The notes under the pieces: model-generated
What the model was told of the DNA's origin: nothing
Seen by the model: the letters and a program-made list of their open reading frames with translations, nothing else
The model's database searches: none
Part shown: piece after piece, positions 14,422 to 21,650 of the stretch
Position numbering within the stretch: the stretch's first letter is position 1
How the letters are laid out: each line of letters begins with the position of its first letter
Position numbers and translations under genes: made by a program
Virus record (IMG/VR): IMGVR_UViG_3300044614_000081
Location: 1-26,374 of that record
Strand: one strand, 5' to 3'
Length of the DNA stretch: 26,374 bases
From: a virus

Positions 14422-14665
14422 GCAACAGTTCCTTTAATTCCTCTACATCGGCCCTAGTCAGTTTCCCGGCGTATGTTTCGCCTGGCTCTTTCGGTTTCTT
14501 CAACTCGTATTCCAACCACCACTCGGGAATGGTCATCTCCCAGAACTCGCTAGGCTGAATTCCCCATTCCCTCGCCCATAGATACATCCCGTTCCAGTCT
14601 AGTTCTCCATACTCTCCATGATCTTCGCCCTCGCCTTCGACTGGCTTTCGGTCTGGGCGTCTGGA
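14408..14665 (-). CDS. Tail assembly chaperone, C-terminal part made by -1 frameshift
   Basis: From base 14665 the -1 frame stays open for 85 codons, through the upstream stop, to TAG at 14408-14410 inside the tape-measure start. It encodes LDWNGMYLWAREWGIQPSEF followed by WEMTIPEWWLEYEL, which matches the WxxxxGxxPxEFWxMTxxE pattern of phage tail chaperones of the gene-transfer-agent (rcc01693) type. Joined to residues 1-104 of the upstream frame this gives a 189-residue fusion, the same plan as G-T in lambda. The frame has no good start of its own: its first ATG (14587) lacks a ribosome-binding site. It lies exactly between the first chaperone protein and the tape measure. Confidence 0.8.
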   Translation of the reverse strand, partial: SRRPDRKPVEGEGEDHGEYGELDWNGMYLWAREWGIQPSEFWEMTIPEWWLEYELKKPKEPGETYAGKLTRADVEELKELLHGSS

Positions 14666-14976
14666 TTTTTTGCTTTGGTCTCGGACGGAGAGAAGGCCAG
14701 CATGACCAAGGAAATCAAATCGGCAACGTCTGTTGCGCTGCCATTGATCAACTCCTCATAGACCTGTTCGTCCGTGACCCTGCACCCTGCCGCCGTCAGC
14801 ATCTTTGCAAGCACGAAAGAGATGTGGCTGACAGGCGGATGACCTTGGCTTGTGCGAACGGCGATGTCCGTGAAGGATATGTCGCCCATCTCGATTGATC
14901 GCATCAGCTTCATGGAAGGGACGAAGCGATACTCTTCACCCTTCCACTTGATTGTTAGCTCCCGAAAGATTGCCAT
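14599..14976 (-). CDS. Tail assembly chaperone, upstream (G-like) protein
   Basis: A 125-residue protein that starts MAIFRELTIKWKGEEYRFVP and is helical through VSHISFVLAKMLTAAGCRV and EELINGSATDVADLISLVML. Size, position between tail tube and tape measure, and the frameshift site in its last quarter match the G-like tail assembly chaperone of siphoviruses. It would coat the tape measure during tail building and is not kept in the virion. The charged last 25 residues (KAKNPDAQTESQSKARAK) follow the folded part and hold the slippery sequence. Start spacing to the previous gene is two bases, with no strong ribosome-binding site, so coupling is likely. Confidence 0.85.
   Translation of the reverse strand: MAIFRELTIKWKGEEYRFVPSMKLMRSIEMGDISFTDIAVRTSQGHPPVSHISFVLAKMLTAAGCRVTDEQVYEELINGSATDVADLISLVMLAFSPSETKAKNPDAQTESQSKARAKIMESMEN
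14665..14671 (-). promoter_or_regulatory. Slippery heptamer A_AAA_AAT for programmed -1 frameshift
   Basis: In the frame of the upstream chaperone gene the codons read GCA AAA AAT CCA (residues 102-105), giving the heptamer A_AAA_AAT. A one-base back-slip leads straight into the 85-codon chaperone extension with no stop between. Zero-frame translation continues 21 more residues and ends at TAG 14599-14601. I did not identify a clear downstream stem-loop or pseudoknot. Confidence 0.72.
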
Positions 14977-14978
14977 GA

Positions 14979-15368
14979 TTACGATGCCGTGAACGTAATC
15001 GTTCCAGAGGACTGGATCGAGGCCGTGAAGGTCGTGGCGTCTGCCTGTTCGCCGGTCACAGCGAAGCTGGCAAGGAAGAAGTTGCCGGTGAACGATCCAA
15101 GGCCAAGCAGTTCGATGGTGTAGGCTTCGAGCAGCGCCGAGGCGGTGCCAACGGCAAGCGCCAGGAAGGTGGTGTCCTCAAGGATGCCTACGACTTCGGC
15201 ATCGATGGAGCGGACACCGACATCAGCCAGCATCTTGCGCCAGCCGTTGTCATCCTTTTCGGTGATGTCAATCGGCTCATTGTTGATGGTGAAGCTATCG
15301 GCACGAGCACCAGCCACGGCAGTCGAGCCACGCTTGATACGGACTTTGCGTCCAGCGATTGCGGGCAT
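14979..15368 (-). CDS. Tail tube protein, second copy
   Basis: A 129-residue beta-rich tail tube protein. The blocks GARADSFTINNEPIDITEKDD, GWRKMLADVGVRS and GEQADATTFTASIQSSG are shared with the larger protein encoded just before it. By eye about half the residues match, so the two are a tandem duplication. This copy lacks the C-terminal immunoglobulin-like domain of its partner. AAGAAAGGAAC precedes the ATG. Position just before the chaperones and tape measure fits a major tail protein that polymerises into the tail tube. Confidence 0.85.
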   Translation of the reverse strand: MPAIAGRKVRIKRGSTAVAGARADSFTINNEPIDITEKDDNGWRKMLADVGVRSIDAEVVGILEDTTFLALAVGTASALLEAYTIELLGLGSFTGNFFLASFAVTGEQADATTFTASIQSSGTITFTAS

Positions 15369-15383
15369 GTTTCAGTTCCTTTC

Positions 15384-16064
15384 TTAGGTCACGGGTCCAC
15401 GGATGTTAGAGAAGGCCACCGTAGACCCTACGCTATTGGTGGCGGTTACACGGCACCGGATATACTTTCCGGTGTCGGAGCCTGTGAGTGTGTATGTAAG
15501 GTTGGTTGCAGAAGCGATGTTGGCCCATGACGGGTCATTGGGATCGGCAACATTGCCACGCTGCCACTGACGGGCGAAGGTGATCGTAGCATCGCCAGCC
15601 CATGTGCCGTTGGTAGTGGTCTGGACGTTGGTTCCGGAGAGTGTGCCGGTGATCGCCGGGAGAACGGTGTTGTAGGGGCCGATGGTGGCCGTCATGTTCT
15701 CGCCGCTCTCAAGAGTGGCAGTGAAGGTTACAACATCAGCCTGTTCCGCGCCGATCTGAAGGCCCTGGAGCATGAAGTCGCCGGTCAAGGTGCCGATGCC
15801 GCTTATCGTGACCACGCACTCCTTGAGTAGCGCCGTGGTGGCCGTGCCGACGGAATCCGCCAAGAGGACGGTATCCTTGAGCACGCCTTCGATCTCGCAA
15901 GAGACAGAGCGCAAGCCGACATCGGTCAGCATGGTGCGCCAACCAGCATCATCCTTGTCAGTGATGTCGAGCGGCTCATTATTGATCGTCACGCTGTCAG
16001 CACGAGCGCCCACGATGTTGGAGCCGTTGCGGCTTATGCGAACTGATCGGCCAGAAATAGCCAT
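15384..16064 (-). CDS. Tail tube protein, first copy with C-terminal Ig-like domain
   Basis: A 226-residue protein. Residues 1-130 form a tail tube domain paralogous to the next gene (GARADSVTINNEPLDITDKD, GWRTMLTDVGLRS, GAEQADVVTFTAT). Residues 135-226 form a bacterial immunoglobulin-like domain: ITGTLSGTNVQTTTNGTW, FARQWQRG, then NLTYTLTGSDTGKYIRCRV and TATNSVGST, which is the usual strand order. Such Ig-like domains decorate the outside of tails and can bind cell-surface sugars. AGAGGTTCTTGC precedes the ATG. Whether one or both tube proteins form the tube cannot be told from sequence. Confidence 0.88.
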   Translation of the reverse strand: MAISGRSVRISRNGSNIVGARADSVTINNEPLDITDKDDAGWRTMLTDVGLRSVSCEIEGVLKDTVLLADSVGTATTALLKECVVTISGIGTLTGDFMLQGLQIGAEQADVVTFTATLESGENMTATIGPYNTVLPAITGTLSGTNVQTTTNGTWAGDATITFARQWQRGNVADPNDPSWANIASATNLTYTLTGSDTGKYIRCRVTATNSVGSTVAFSNIRGPVT

Positions 16065-16083
16065 GCAAGAACCTCTTCTTTGG

Positions 16084-16100
16084 CCGTGATTATATCACGG
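16084..16100. repeat. Short perfect hairpin between tail-terminator and tail-tube genes
   Basis: CCGTGAT and ATCACGG form a perfect 7-base stem with a 3-base loop, in the 39-base gap after the DUF3168-like gene and before the first tail tube gene. There is no T run on the transcribed strand. It may be an RNA processing or stability element that helps the highly needed tube protein to be made in excess. A terminator is unlikely. Confidence 0.45.
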
Positions 16101-16103
16101 AAA

Positions 16104-16532
16104 CTATGCAATCCACAATACACGGTACAAGATGAGGCCGCGCTTGGTCTTGCCATCAGGATCGCGCGAGAAATTGCAAGAGTCGAGTTCGGTGGTGATA
16201 TGCGTGACGCCCGCAATAGAAAGCGGCTGGCGGCGCATCCTGCCATCGACGGCATCAACTACGGTCTTCAGATCGAGCATGGATGCGGCACGGTCCCATA
16301 CGTCGATCTGAACGATGGCCGATCCGCCAAGATCATCCTTGCTGTCGAAAGGATTGATCGTGTCAGCCCCGATGGTGATGAACGGGAAGGCTGATTCCAA
16401 TTCACTGTCAGCCGCCTGTGGGACATCGGTAAAGATCGCCACGAGCGGGCTGTAGTAGGTGCTGAGAAGGCTGGTAACGGCGCTATCGTTAAGCCGGTTG
16501 TAGACTGCCGTCTGAAGATCATCAGATTTCAT
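16104..16532 (-). CDS. Tail terminator / tail completion protein, DUF3168-like
   Basis: A 142-residue protein starting MKSDDLQTAVYNRLNDSAVT. The blocks LLSTYYSPLVAIFTDVPQ, FPFITIGADT, SAIVQIDVWDRA and the ending RGLILYRVLWIA follow the DUF3168 pattern of siphovirus tail completion proteins, which cap the tail tube at the head side. The frame is open further upstream, but ATG 16532 overlaps the previous stop as ATGA and starts the family homology, so it is preferred. Position before the tail tube genes agrees. Confidence 0.85.
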   Translation of the reverse strand: MKSDDLQTAVYNRLNDSAVTSLLSTYYSPLVAIFTDVPQAADSELESAFPFITIGADTINPFDSKDDLGGSAIVQIDVWDRAASMLDLKTVVDAVDGRMRRQPLSIAGVTHITTELDSCNFSRDPDGKTKRGLILYRVLWIA

Positions 16533-16993
16533 TTCGTTGTCTTCTCCGCGCGTGCCTTGGCCTTGGCGATTGCAATCTCGACCCGTTTCAGCATCTTTGG
16601 AATTACCCGTTCGACGGCGGGAATCCAAGACGGACGTTTCGCCATCTTGAAGGTGCCGAACTCAAGGTAGTAGGCATAGTCAAGACGGCTTCCAATGGCT
16701 TTTGAATACTTGCCACGGCTTTCGTTGTAGATCGAAATGACAAGCCCGGCGGTATCGGTGGCCGGTGCTTCACCCGGAGCAGATGCTCGGTGAACCTTGT
16801 CCTTGTTCACGCCTCTGGCATATTCCCTGCCTGTCTTGGGTGGCCCCTGTATGGCCTTGCGGACGTCCGTGACGGCTTCCAAGGCGGTGGCATCGACAAT
16901 GAGAGCCAGAGATCTGCCAAGGTCCTTCCCATAGGCTTGCAAGGCCGCGTTGACCTCTTTCAAGCCCTTGATCTCGACCTTGACATCCGTCAC
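16529..16993 (-). CDS. HK97 gp10-like head-tail/tail protein
   Basis: A 154-residue protein of the HK97 gp10 type, which helps join tail to head. Typical features: opening VEIKGLKEVNAALQAYGK, basic middle (KAIQGPPKTGREYARGVNKD), the HRASAPGEAPATDTAGLV stretch, and YAYYLEFGTFKMAKRPSWIP near the end. The start is a GTG that overlaps the previous stop (GTGA). Its neighbours are the joining protein before it and the DUF3168-like terminator after it, the standard order. Confidence 0.9.
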   Translation of the reverse strand: MTDVKVEIKGLKEVNAALQAYGKDLGRSLALIVDATALEAVTDVRKAIQGPPKTGREYARGVNKDKVHRASAPGEAPATDTAGLVISIYNESRGKYSKAIGSRLDYAYYLEFGTFKMAKRPSWIPAVERVIPKMLKRVEIAIAKAKARAEKTTK

Positions 16994-17337
16994 GTTGCGA
17001 CCCCGCCATCAACGTCGATCTGAAGCCACTTGTTCGCGAACTCCATGTTATCGAGGAACCGGATGTTGTGAATCTTGTTTCTGATCTGCACCCGGTCGGA
17101 ATCCAGCAACGCCGAGGTGTATCGAACCACAAGGCGCAACCGAACGGTTGCCTCGGTGCGGTCATGGGCAAATCGCTCTGAGCCGCCAACCGGCACCACA
17201 TAGGCGCGGGTCGGTGCGCCGGAAACGGTAGCCCAGGATTCCGTCTGGCCTCCTGCACCATCACTGGTCAAGGTGCGGCGCTGGAACGTCACCGGCTCTT
17301 TCAGCTTGCCGGAATTCATGTCGCAACATTTCATCAT
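16990..17337 (-). CDS. Head-tail joining protein (phage_H_T_join-like)
   Basis: A 115-residue protein (MMKCCDMNSGKLKEPVTFQR). The pattern KLKEPVTFQRRTLTSDGAGG, then WATVSGAPTRAYVVPVGG and RFVV-type strands, matches the head-tail joining family that forms the closure ring on the connector. Two consecutive ATGs (17337 and 17334) overlap the previous stop, and either could be used. MNSGKL at 17319 is a third option but lacks a ribosome-binding site. The frame is open upstream to 17421, but that stretch is the end of the previous gene. Confidence 0.85.
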   Translation of the reverse strand: MMKCCDMNSGKLKEPVTFQRRTLTSDGAGGQTESWATVSGAPTRAYVVPVGGSERFAHDRTEATVRLRLVVRYTSALLDSDRVQIRNKIHNIRFLDNMEFANKWLQIDVDGGVAT

Positions 17338-18104
17338 CGGGTGGTAAACTCTATAATGTCCATGTTGACGGAGACATCGACGGTGCTGGCCGATACATTG
17401 GCGAGGAAGCCAAAGTCGCACAGCGGCGGGAAGTAGAGCGGCGGATCGAAAACAACGTCGAGAAGTCCGGCACTTTGCGGATACTCGGTCACGAGCAGCA
17501 TCGAGGTATATGGTGCTGCTACTTCCAAGATATTCTCTCGCTTGTAGAGAACGATGTTGGCCTTCTTGTCGGAATCGCTTGAGATGGTCACGTTGCGGAG
17601 TGCCGCACTCCGGTCACGCGGAGTAGTGTAGACAGCCATCTCTGTCTTTCCGCGTCCTAGCGTACCATCGACAATAACTGCCCAGTCCTCTCCTCCTGCG
17701 GCATTCTCAATGGTTATCGTCCCGGCGTGCGATCTAGCGGTCTGCGTGGAATATGTTCCAGACTTGGACACATAGACATCAAACAGGCGGATGAATGACT
17801 TCGATGTTTGCGCGCTTGCGGATGCACCTGCTGTTGCCAGCGCCTGGGTGGTATAGTCACCGAACTCATCAATGCCGATTAAAACAATTTCTCTCGCCCC
17901 GGAACCGTTGGCCGTGTCGTTGGCATTGCCACCGGCCTTGATGCGGAGATGAACATGGGCATTTGCTTGGGGCGTGCGATAGAAGCCAGAGCGAGATACA
18001 GGCACGAAGCTGGAACCGACAGATGTATTTCGGCCAAACTTGTTGAATGACCGACAACCAGAAGCCAGTCCGCGCGCAATGTCGAGACTGCTGGGATAGG
18101 TCAT
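17334..18104 (-). CDS. Putative virion protein in the connector block
   Basis: A 256-residue beta-rich protein placed between the gp6-like connector and the joining protein. The stretch FNKFGRNTSVGSSF, then NANDTANGSGAREIVLIGID and RLFDVYVSKSGTY, resembles a virion-associated protein I have seen across many phages, including marine podoviruses. The function of that protein is not clear. It is not a usual member of the HK97 head-tail connector set. The ATG overlaps the connector gene's stop (ATGA). A neck, head-fibre or capsid-surface role is inference. Confidence 0.6.
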   Translation of the reverse strand: MTYPSSLDIARGLASGCRSFNKFGRNTSVGSSFVPVSRSGFYRTPQANAHVHLRIKAGGNANDTANGSGAREIVLIGIDEFGDYTTQALATAGASASAQTSKSFIRLFDVYVSKSGTYSTQTARSHAGTITIENAAGGEDWAVIVDGTLGRGKTEMAVYTTPRDRSAALRNVTISSDSDKKANIVLYKRENILEVAAPYTSMLLVTEYPQSAGLLDVVFDPPLYFPPLCDFGFLANVSASTVDVSVNMDIIEFTTR

Positions 18105-18781
18105 ATCTTCATGGCCTTATATTGAGCCATAATGACCGAAGCGCCGGATGCGTCATAGGCATCACTTGCATCGCAGTCATCTCCACGGTTGCTATAGAGG
18201 AAAGCCGCAAGCTGCTTGACGGCACGTTTCATTGGAGACGGCACTGCTGCTGCATTGGCGAATCCAGACACATAGATGATCTGGATGGCGTCATTGGCGC
18301 GCAGAGCAACCGGCCAAGTCTGACCGCGCTTGAGTGTCAACCTTCCAGGCGTCTGATATGTGTCAACGTCGAAGACATTGGCAACCGTGATGGCCGTTGC
18401 ATTGCTGCCTTCATCATAGACAGTGACCGATGTAATCGACTGAAGAGGCCAACGCGGGATAGCAAGGCTTTGAATGGTGCTGGTGCGCGCCAGTTCTGTG
18501 ATCGACATCTCACGCACGCCATCCCACCACGCCTCGCCACCAGCGGGCCAGCGATCAAGTGAGAGCCGCCATGACTGCGTGATGAACGCAAGGCCGGTCA
18601 TGTTCTCGATCTCGGTTCGAGCATCCGTGATGAGCGTATTGGCCTCAGCGTCAGGAAGTTCCGTCGAATCAGTGCGAAGATGCGTGCGGAGTTCCGCAGC
18701 CGTCACCGGCTCGGATGCAGGGGCGGACGTAAGAACAGAACCTCGGAACTGATAAAGCGGAACGGCGGCGCGAAGGCTCAT
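18101..18781 (-). CDS. Head-tail connector protein, gp6-like
   Basis: A 226-residue protein. The middle and end (ASEPVTAAELRTHLRTDSTE, LITDARTEIENMTGLAFITQ, SWRLSLDRWP, then MKRAVKQLAAFLYSNRG) follow the pattern of HK97 gp6-like head-tail connectors, which form the adaptor ring below the portal. AAAGGTTAATCC precedes the ATG. A stretch rich in Asp and Ala near the C-terminus (CDASDAYDASGAS) is low-complexity. Its stop overlaps the next gene. Confidence 0.88.
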   Translation of the reverse strand: MSLRAAVPLYQFRGSVLTSAPASEPVTAAELRTHLRTDSTELPDAEANTLITDARTEIENMTGLAFITQSWRLSLDRWPAGGEAWWDGVREMSITELARTSTIQSLAIPRWPLQSITSVTVYDEGSNATAITVANVFDVDTYQTPGRLTLKRGQTWPVALRANDAIQIIYVSGFANAAAVPSPMKRAVKQLAAFLYSNRGDDCDASDAYDASGASVIMAQYKAMKI

Positions 18782-18784
18782 GGA

Positions 18785-18979
18785 TTAACCTTTCCTGGCT
18801 TTCTTCTTTGGCGTCTCGATTTTGGTTTCGAGCGGCGGCATCTCTGCCACTTCAATAGCAGCACCTTCGTCCATCGCCAAGACGGCAAGGTTGCCTTCGA
18901 GGATCGAGCCAGCATCGAATCGCACAACCGTGTGGCCTTCTGGCGCACAAGAGAACTGGCGGATGAGTTTAACCTTCAT
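18785..18979 (-). CDS. Hypothetical small protein
   Basis: A 64-residue protein starting MKVKLIRQFSCAPEGHTVVR, with a beta-rich first half and a basic tail (PKKKARKG). Small proteins of this shape occur beside the head-tail connector gene of other phages. I know no function. It overlaps the upstream gene by 11 bases and ends four bases before the connector start, so it belongs to the same translation unit. Confidence 0.65.
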   Translation of the reverse strand: MKVKLIRQFSCAPEGHTVVRFDAGSILEGNLAVLAMDEGAAIEVAEMPPLETKIETPKKKARKG

Positions 18980-19379
18980 TTGATTGCTCCGATGCGATTG
19001 GCATGTAGTAATTCATCCCGCCAGCCCAGATGCGGCACGGATGCTCGACAGTCGCCGGGTCAAGCCATTCAACGCCGGGGCCACCTTGAGCCAGCACAGC
19101 AGGATCATGGCCCTGCGGCACGTAGTCTTCTGGCAGCGGATCAGGACGCGGCCCTGCGATCTGTGTCAGGCGCACATTGACATGATAACGATCATCCATC
19201 ACGGCGGGCGTGATGATATCGCCATCGGGGTTAACAACAGCCGGAGTGACAACCACGGGGCCGATTTCATCAATATAGCAGCCGTTGGGGAGGTCATCAT
19301 AGGTTAGGCTGACGATAGCCGCCCATGCGTCCCATGTGGCTTCGTCTGCGGCGCGGTACATCAGGTCATTGCTCATCAT
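18969..19379 (-). CDS. Hypothetical protein following the head-spike gene
   Basis: A 136-residue protein (MMSNDLMYRAADEATWDAWA). The opening is helical, followed by two similar Pro/Val-rich lines (IGPVVVTPAVVNPDGDIITP, then VMDDRYHVNVRLTQIAGPRP) and a last part with CRIWAGGMNYYMP. This opening resembles the segment seen at the ends of some fibre or spike proteins, so it could be an assembly partner of the spike encoded just before it. The start overlaps that gene's stop; two ATGs (19379 and 19376) are possible. Confidence 0.65.
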   Translation of the reverse strand: MMSNDLMYRAADEATWDAWAAIVSLTYDDLPNGCYIDEIGPVVVTPAVVNPDGDIITPAVMDDRYHVNVRLTQIAGPRPDPLPEDYVPQGHDPAVLAQGGPGVEWLDPATVEHPCRIWAGGMNYYMPIASEQSNEG

Positions 19380-21550
19380 GCTGTCCTCGCTTGAAGTTCT
19401 GCGTTGGTCAGGCGGCGCGGGATGTAGGTGATCTGGCGGATGTGGCCGTTGATATCAGCAAATCTTGCGGTTTGACTTCCTATAGCCAATACATTGACAA
19501 TTGGAATTAAGGCGCTCGTGTCAGATGAAACAGAGCCACCGTTCAGGCACGCCGCAATGTCGTTAAGTTTGTATGCCAGTGCAGATTTTATAGCAGAACC
19601 ACTTGTAACAGACCCGATGGAAAGTGTCGCCTGACGAGAACCTACCGTGTCAATTATTGCTTCAGCCGTAGTTGACGCAGAGTAAATTCCCATTCGGTTA
19701 TTAAATGTTCCATCCCCGAGTTCAGCGTACATTTGGACGGTACTTTTAATGGCTATCAACGAGACGTTTGCCACCAACGTCCCCTCAGTCGCGCTATACG
19801 GAAACTGGCTCGTTGCCACGAACGCCACATCGGCGTTGCGGGTGACGGACGCAGCAGCCGTGGGGATGTAGGAGGTGGCGAAGGGACCTGCTTCAAGCTG
19901 TGCGCCCCAAAGAAAAATCCCATCTACCCCGTTACCCGCCACTACGGCAAAATTCGTATCGGAGAAATTAACATTACTAGGTACTGTTCCACTGTTATCA
20001 GTAGTGAACACCAGCACAACTCTGATCCAGCCATTTGGGAGAAGCTGGTATGATTTGCTAACAATCGTTCCACCAGTGGAAACGTCTCCAGAGAAACTTA
20101 GCGTGCTTAGGTTGAATGTCGTTGTTATAGGCTTGCCGTTACCGCGAGGTCCAAAGGCAAACGAAGACCGTTCCGCAGCCTTTGCAAATACAGACAAAGA
20201 ATACGTTGTGTTACTAGCAAACGTAACTGAAGGACCAATAGAATGCTGCACATTTGTTGCATCAGATATAATTTTGTCAGCAGTAGCTGTTCCATCAGGA
20301 GCTGTTGTTGCGTTTGCGGTTACAGTCGTTGCTACTTTTACATAAACGGCGTCATTAAACTGCTCGCTGTTTAACAGCAAATTTGTCCGCTGCTCCTCCA
20401 CCAGCAACCCCTTTGCCGCCAGCGTTGACGGGTCGTAGTCAAGGCGAGGACCGTGTGCAGCCGCCGCGCTCGGAGCCGCGCCAAAGTTAGGCGTGTAAGG
20501 GTCAAGTGACGCGCTGTCGGAGAGTTGCGCGCCCCAGAGATAGACGCCAGAGATGCCATCGCCAGTGAACGAAGAGCCTCGGGTAGCAGCGCCGCTATCA
20601 ACCAGATTGATGTTTGTATTACCAGCCGCCCCAGAAAGTGTGCTGGTAATCGCCAGGCGATACCAACCGTTTGCGGCGTCCGTGATGGAAGCCGATGTGT
20701 AATTGCCAGAGGTTACAGTCGCCAACGTAAGGTCAAAGTTAGCAAAATTAGTAGATATTCCTCCAGTCCACAAAAGTTGGACGAAACGTGCGCCAGATGC
20801 CTTCACATAAACGGAAAAGGTGTACGCTGCCGCAGTCGATGTGAACGCTTGGTTCGTAAATGTTGCAGTAGTTGAAGCCGCTGAAACCAACGTATCGGCA
20901 GACAATGAGCCATTTGGAGCCGCTATGGTATTTGCAGAAATGCTGGAGTTTCCTTTCGTCCACGCCGCATTATCAAACGCTTCCGTGAAACCCAACAGGT
21001 TCTTCGGCGTGCTGGGGTTGTACATCGGATACGCGGAGGCGTTGGCTTGCATCCCGCCGAGGTCGGAGCGGTAGAGGTGTGCGCCCCATGCGTAGACTTC
21101 ATCGCCGCTGGTGACAATGCGGATGCCCGCGCTCTTCGTGCCAGCCGTCGGGGTCTGCGTGACAGTGTAGAGCGCCCAATCGTTGGTGATTGTAACGGTC
21201 GTGTATGTGCCGTTGTCGGCAGCAATCTGAATGTTGCCCGCCCCGGTCTTGCGGCGCAGCCACACGCCAAAGACGTAGGGTACAGCAACAGCCGTGTAGG
21301 ACTGCAAAACCGTGCCATTCGCGCCCGAGGCGGCGATAGTGTCCGCCGTAACCGCATTATCAGGGGCTGCAATTGAATTTGCAGCTACCGTGGCGCTGCT
21401 CTTCGTCCAGCTTGTGGTGTCAAACTGCTCGCTTGCCAACAGCAGATTATGCTGAGCCCAATTGATGTAGCCGTCGCTGTCCGTCACGGTAGCAAGAGAA
21501 CCGCGCGAGAACGTGATGAGGTCAGTTGCGAAACCAGTTGTCGTCGGCAT
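19376..21550 (-). CDS. Head-spike fibre protein with three tandem repeats
   Basis: A 724-residue protein. Three carbohydrate-binding-like repeats are visible: they start at NLLLASEQF (35), NLLGFTEAF (184) and NLLLNSEQF (390), each followed by a WTK/YVK and AAPDNA/APNGS/APDGT block. They end in YAWGAHL (153), YLWGAQL (337) and FLWGAQL (546). Residues 573-724 look like a LamG-type jelly roll. The N-terminal FSRGSLATVTDSDGYINW and the inner GPRLDYDPSTLAAKGLLVEE match what annotators call phage head spike fibre domains. It is encoded between capsid and connector genes, so it probably projects from the head. Parts of repeats 2 and 3 look more AT-rich than repeat 1. Confidence 0.82.
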   Translation of the reverse strand: MPTTTGFATDLITFSRGSLATVTDSDGYINWAQHNLLLASEQFDTTSWTKSSATVAANSIAAPDNAVTADTIAASGANGTVLQSYTAVAVPYVFGVWLRRKTGAGNIQIAADNGTYTTVTITNDWALYTVTQTPTAGTKSAGIRIVTSGDEVYAWGAHLYRSDLGGMQANASAYPMYNPSTPKNLLGFTEAFDNAAWTKGNSSISANTIAAPNGSLSADTLVSAASTTATFTNQAFTSTAAAYTFSVYVKASGARFVQLLWTGGISTNFANFDLTLATVTSGNYTSASITDAANGWYRLAITSTLSGAAGNTNINLVDSGAATRGSSFTGDGISGVYLWGAQLSDSASLDPYTPNFGAAPSAAAAHGPRLDYDPSTLAAKGLLVEEQRTNLLLNSEQFNDAVYVKVATTVTANATTAPDGTATADKIISDATNVQHSIGPSVTFASNTTYSLSVFAKAAERSSFAFGPRGNGKPITTTFNLSTLSFSGDVSTGGTIVSKSYQLLPNGWIRVVLVFTTDNSGTVPSNVNFSDTNFAVVAGNGVDGIFLWGAQLEAGPFATSYIPTAAASVTRNADVAFVATSQFPYSATEGTLVANVSLIAIKSTVQMYAELGDGTFNNRMGIYSASTTAEAIIDTVGSRQATLSIGSVTSGSAIKSALAYKLNDIAACLNGGSVSSDTSALIPIVNVLAIGSQTARFADINGHIRQITYIPRRLTNAELQARTA

Positions 21551-21615
21551 CAGCCCTGCATCCTTACGGCGCGATCATTGTGAACAAATCAATTGCAGAT
21601 TTTACGATGAGAGAA

Positions 21616-21637
21616 GCGGCCCCATTGAAGGAGCCGC
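21616..21637 (-). terminator. Stem-loop before the head-spike gene, possible partial terminator
   Basis: In the 100-base gap 21551-21650, GCGGCTCC and GGGGCCGC (minus strand) form an 8-base stem with one U-G pair and a 6-base loop, followed by TTCTCTC. It may be a weak terminator or attenuator that lowers expression of the genes after the capsid. No other feature is visible in this gap besides the start region of the spike gene. Confidence 0.45.
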
Positions 21638-21650
21638 CCCTTAGTCAAGT

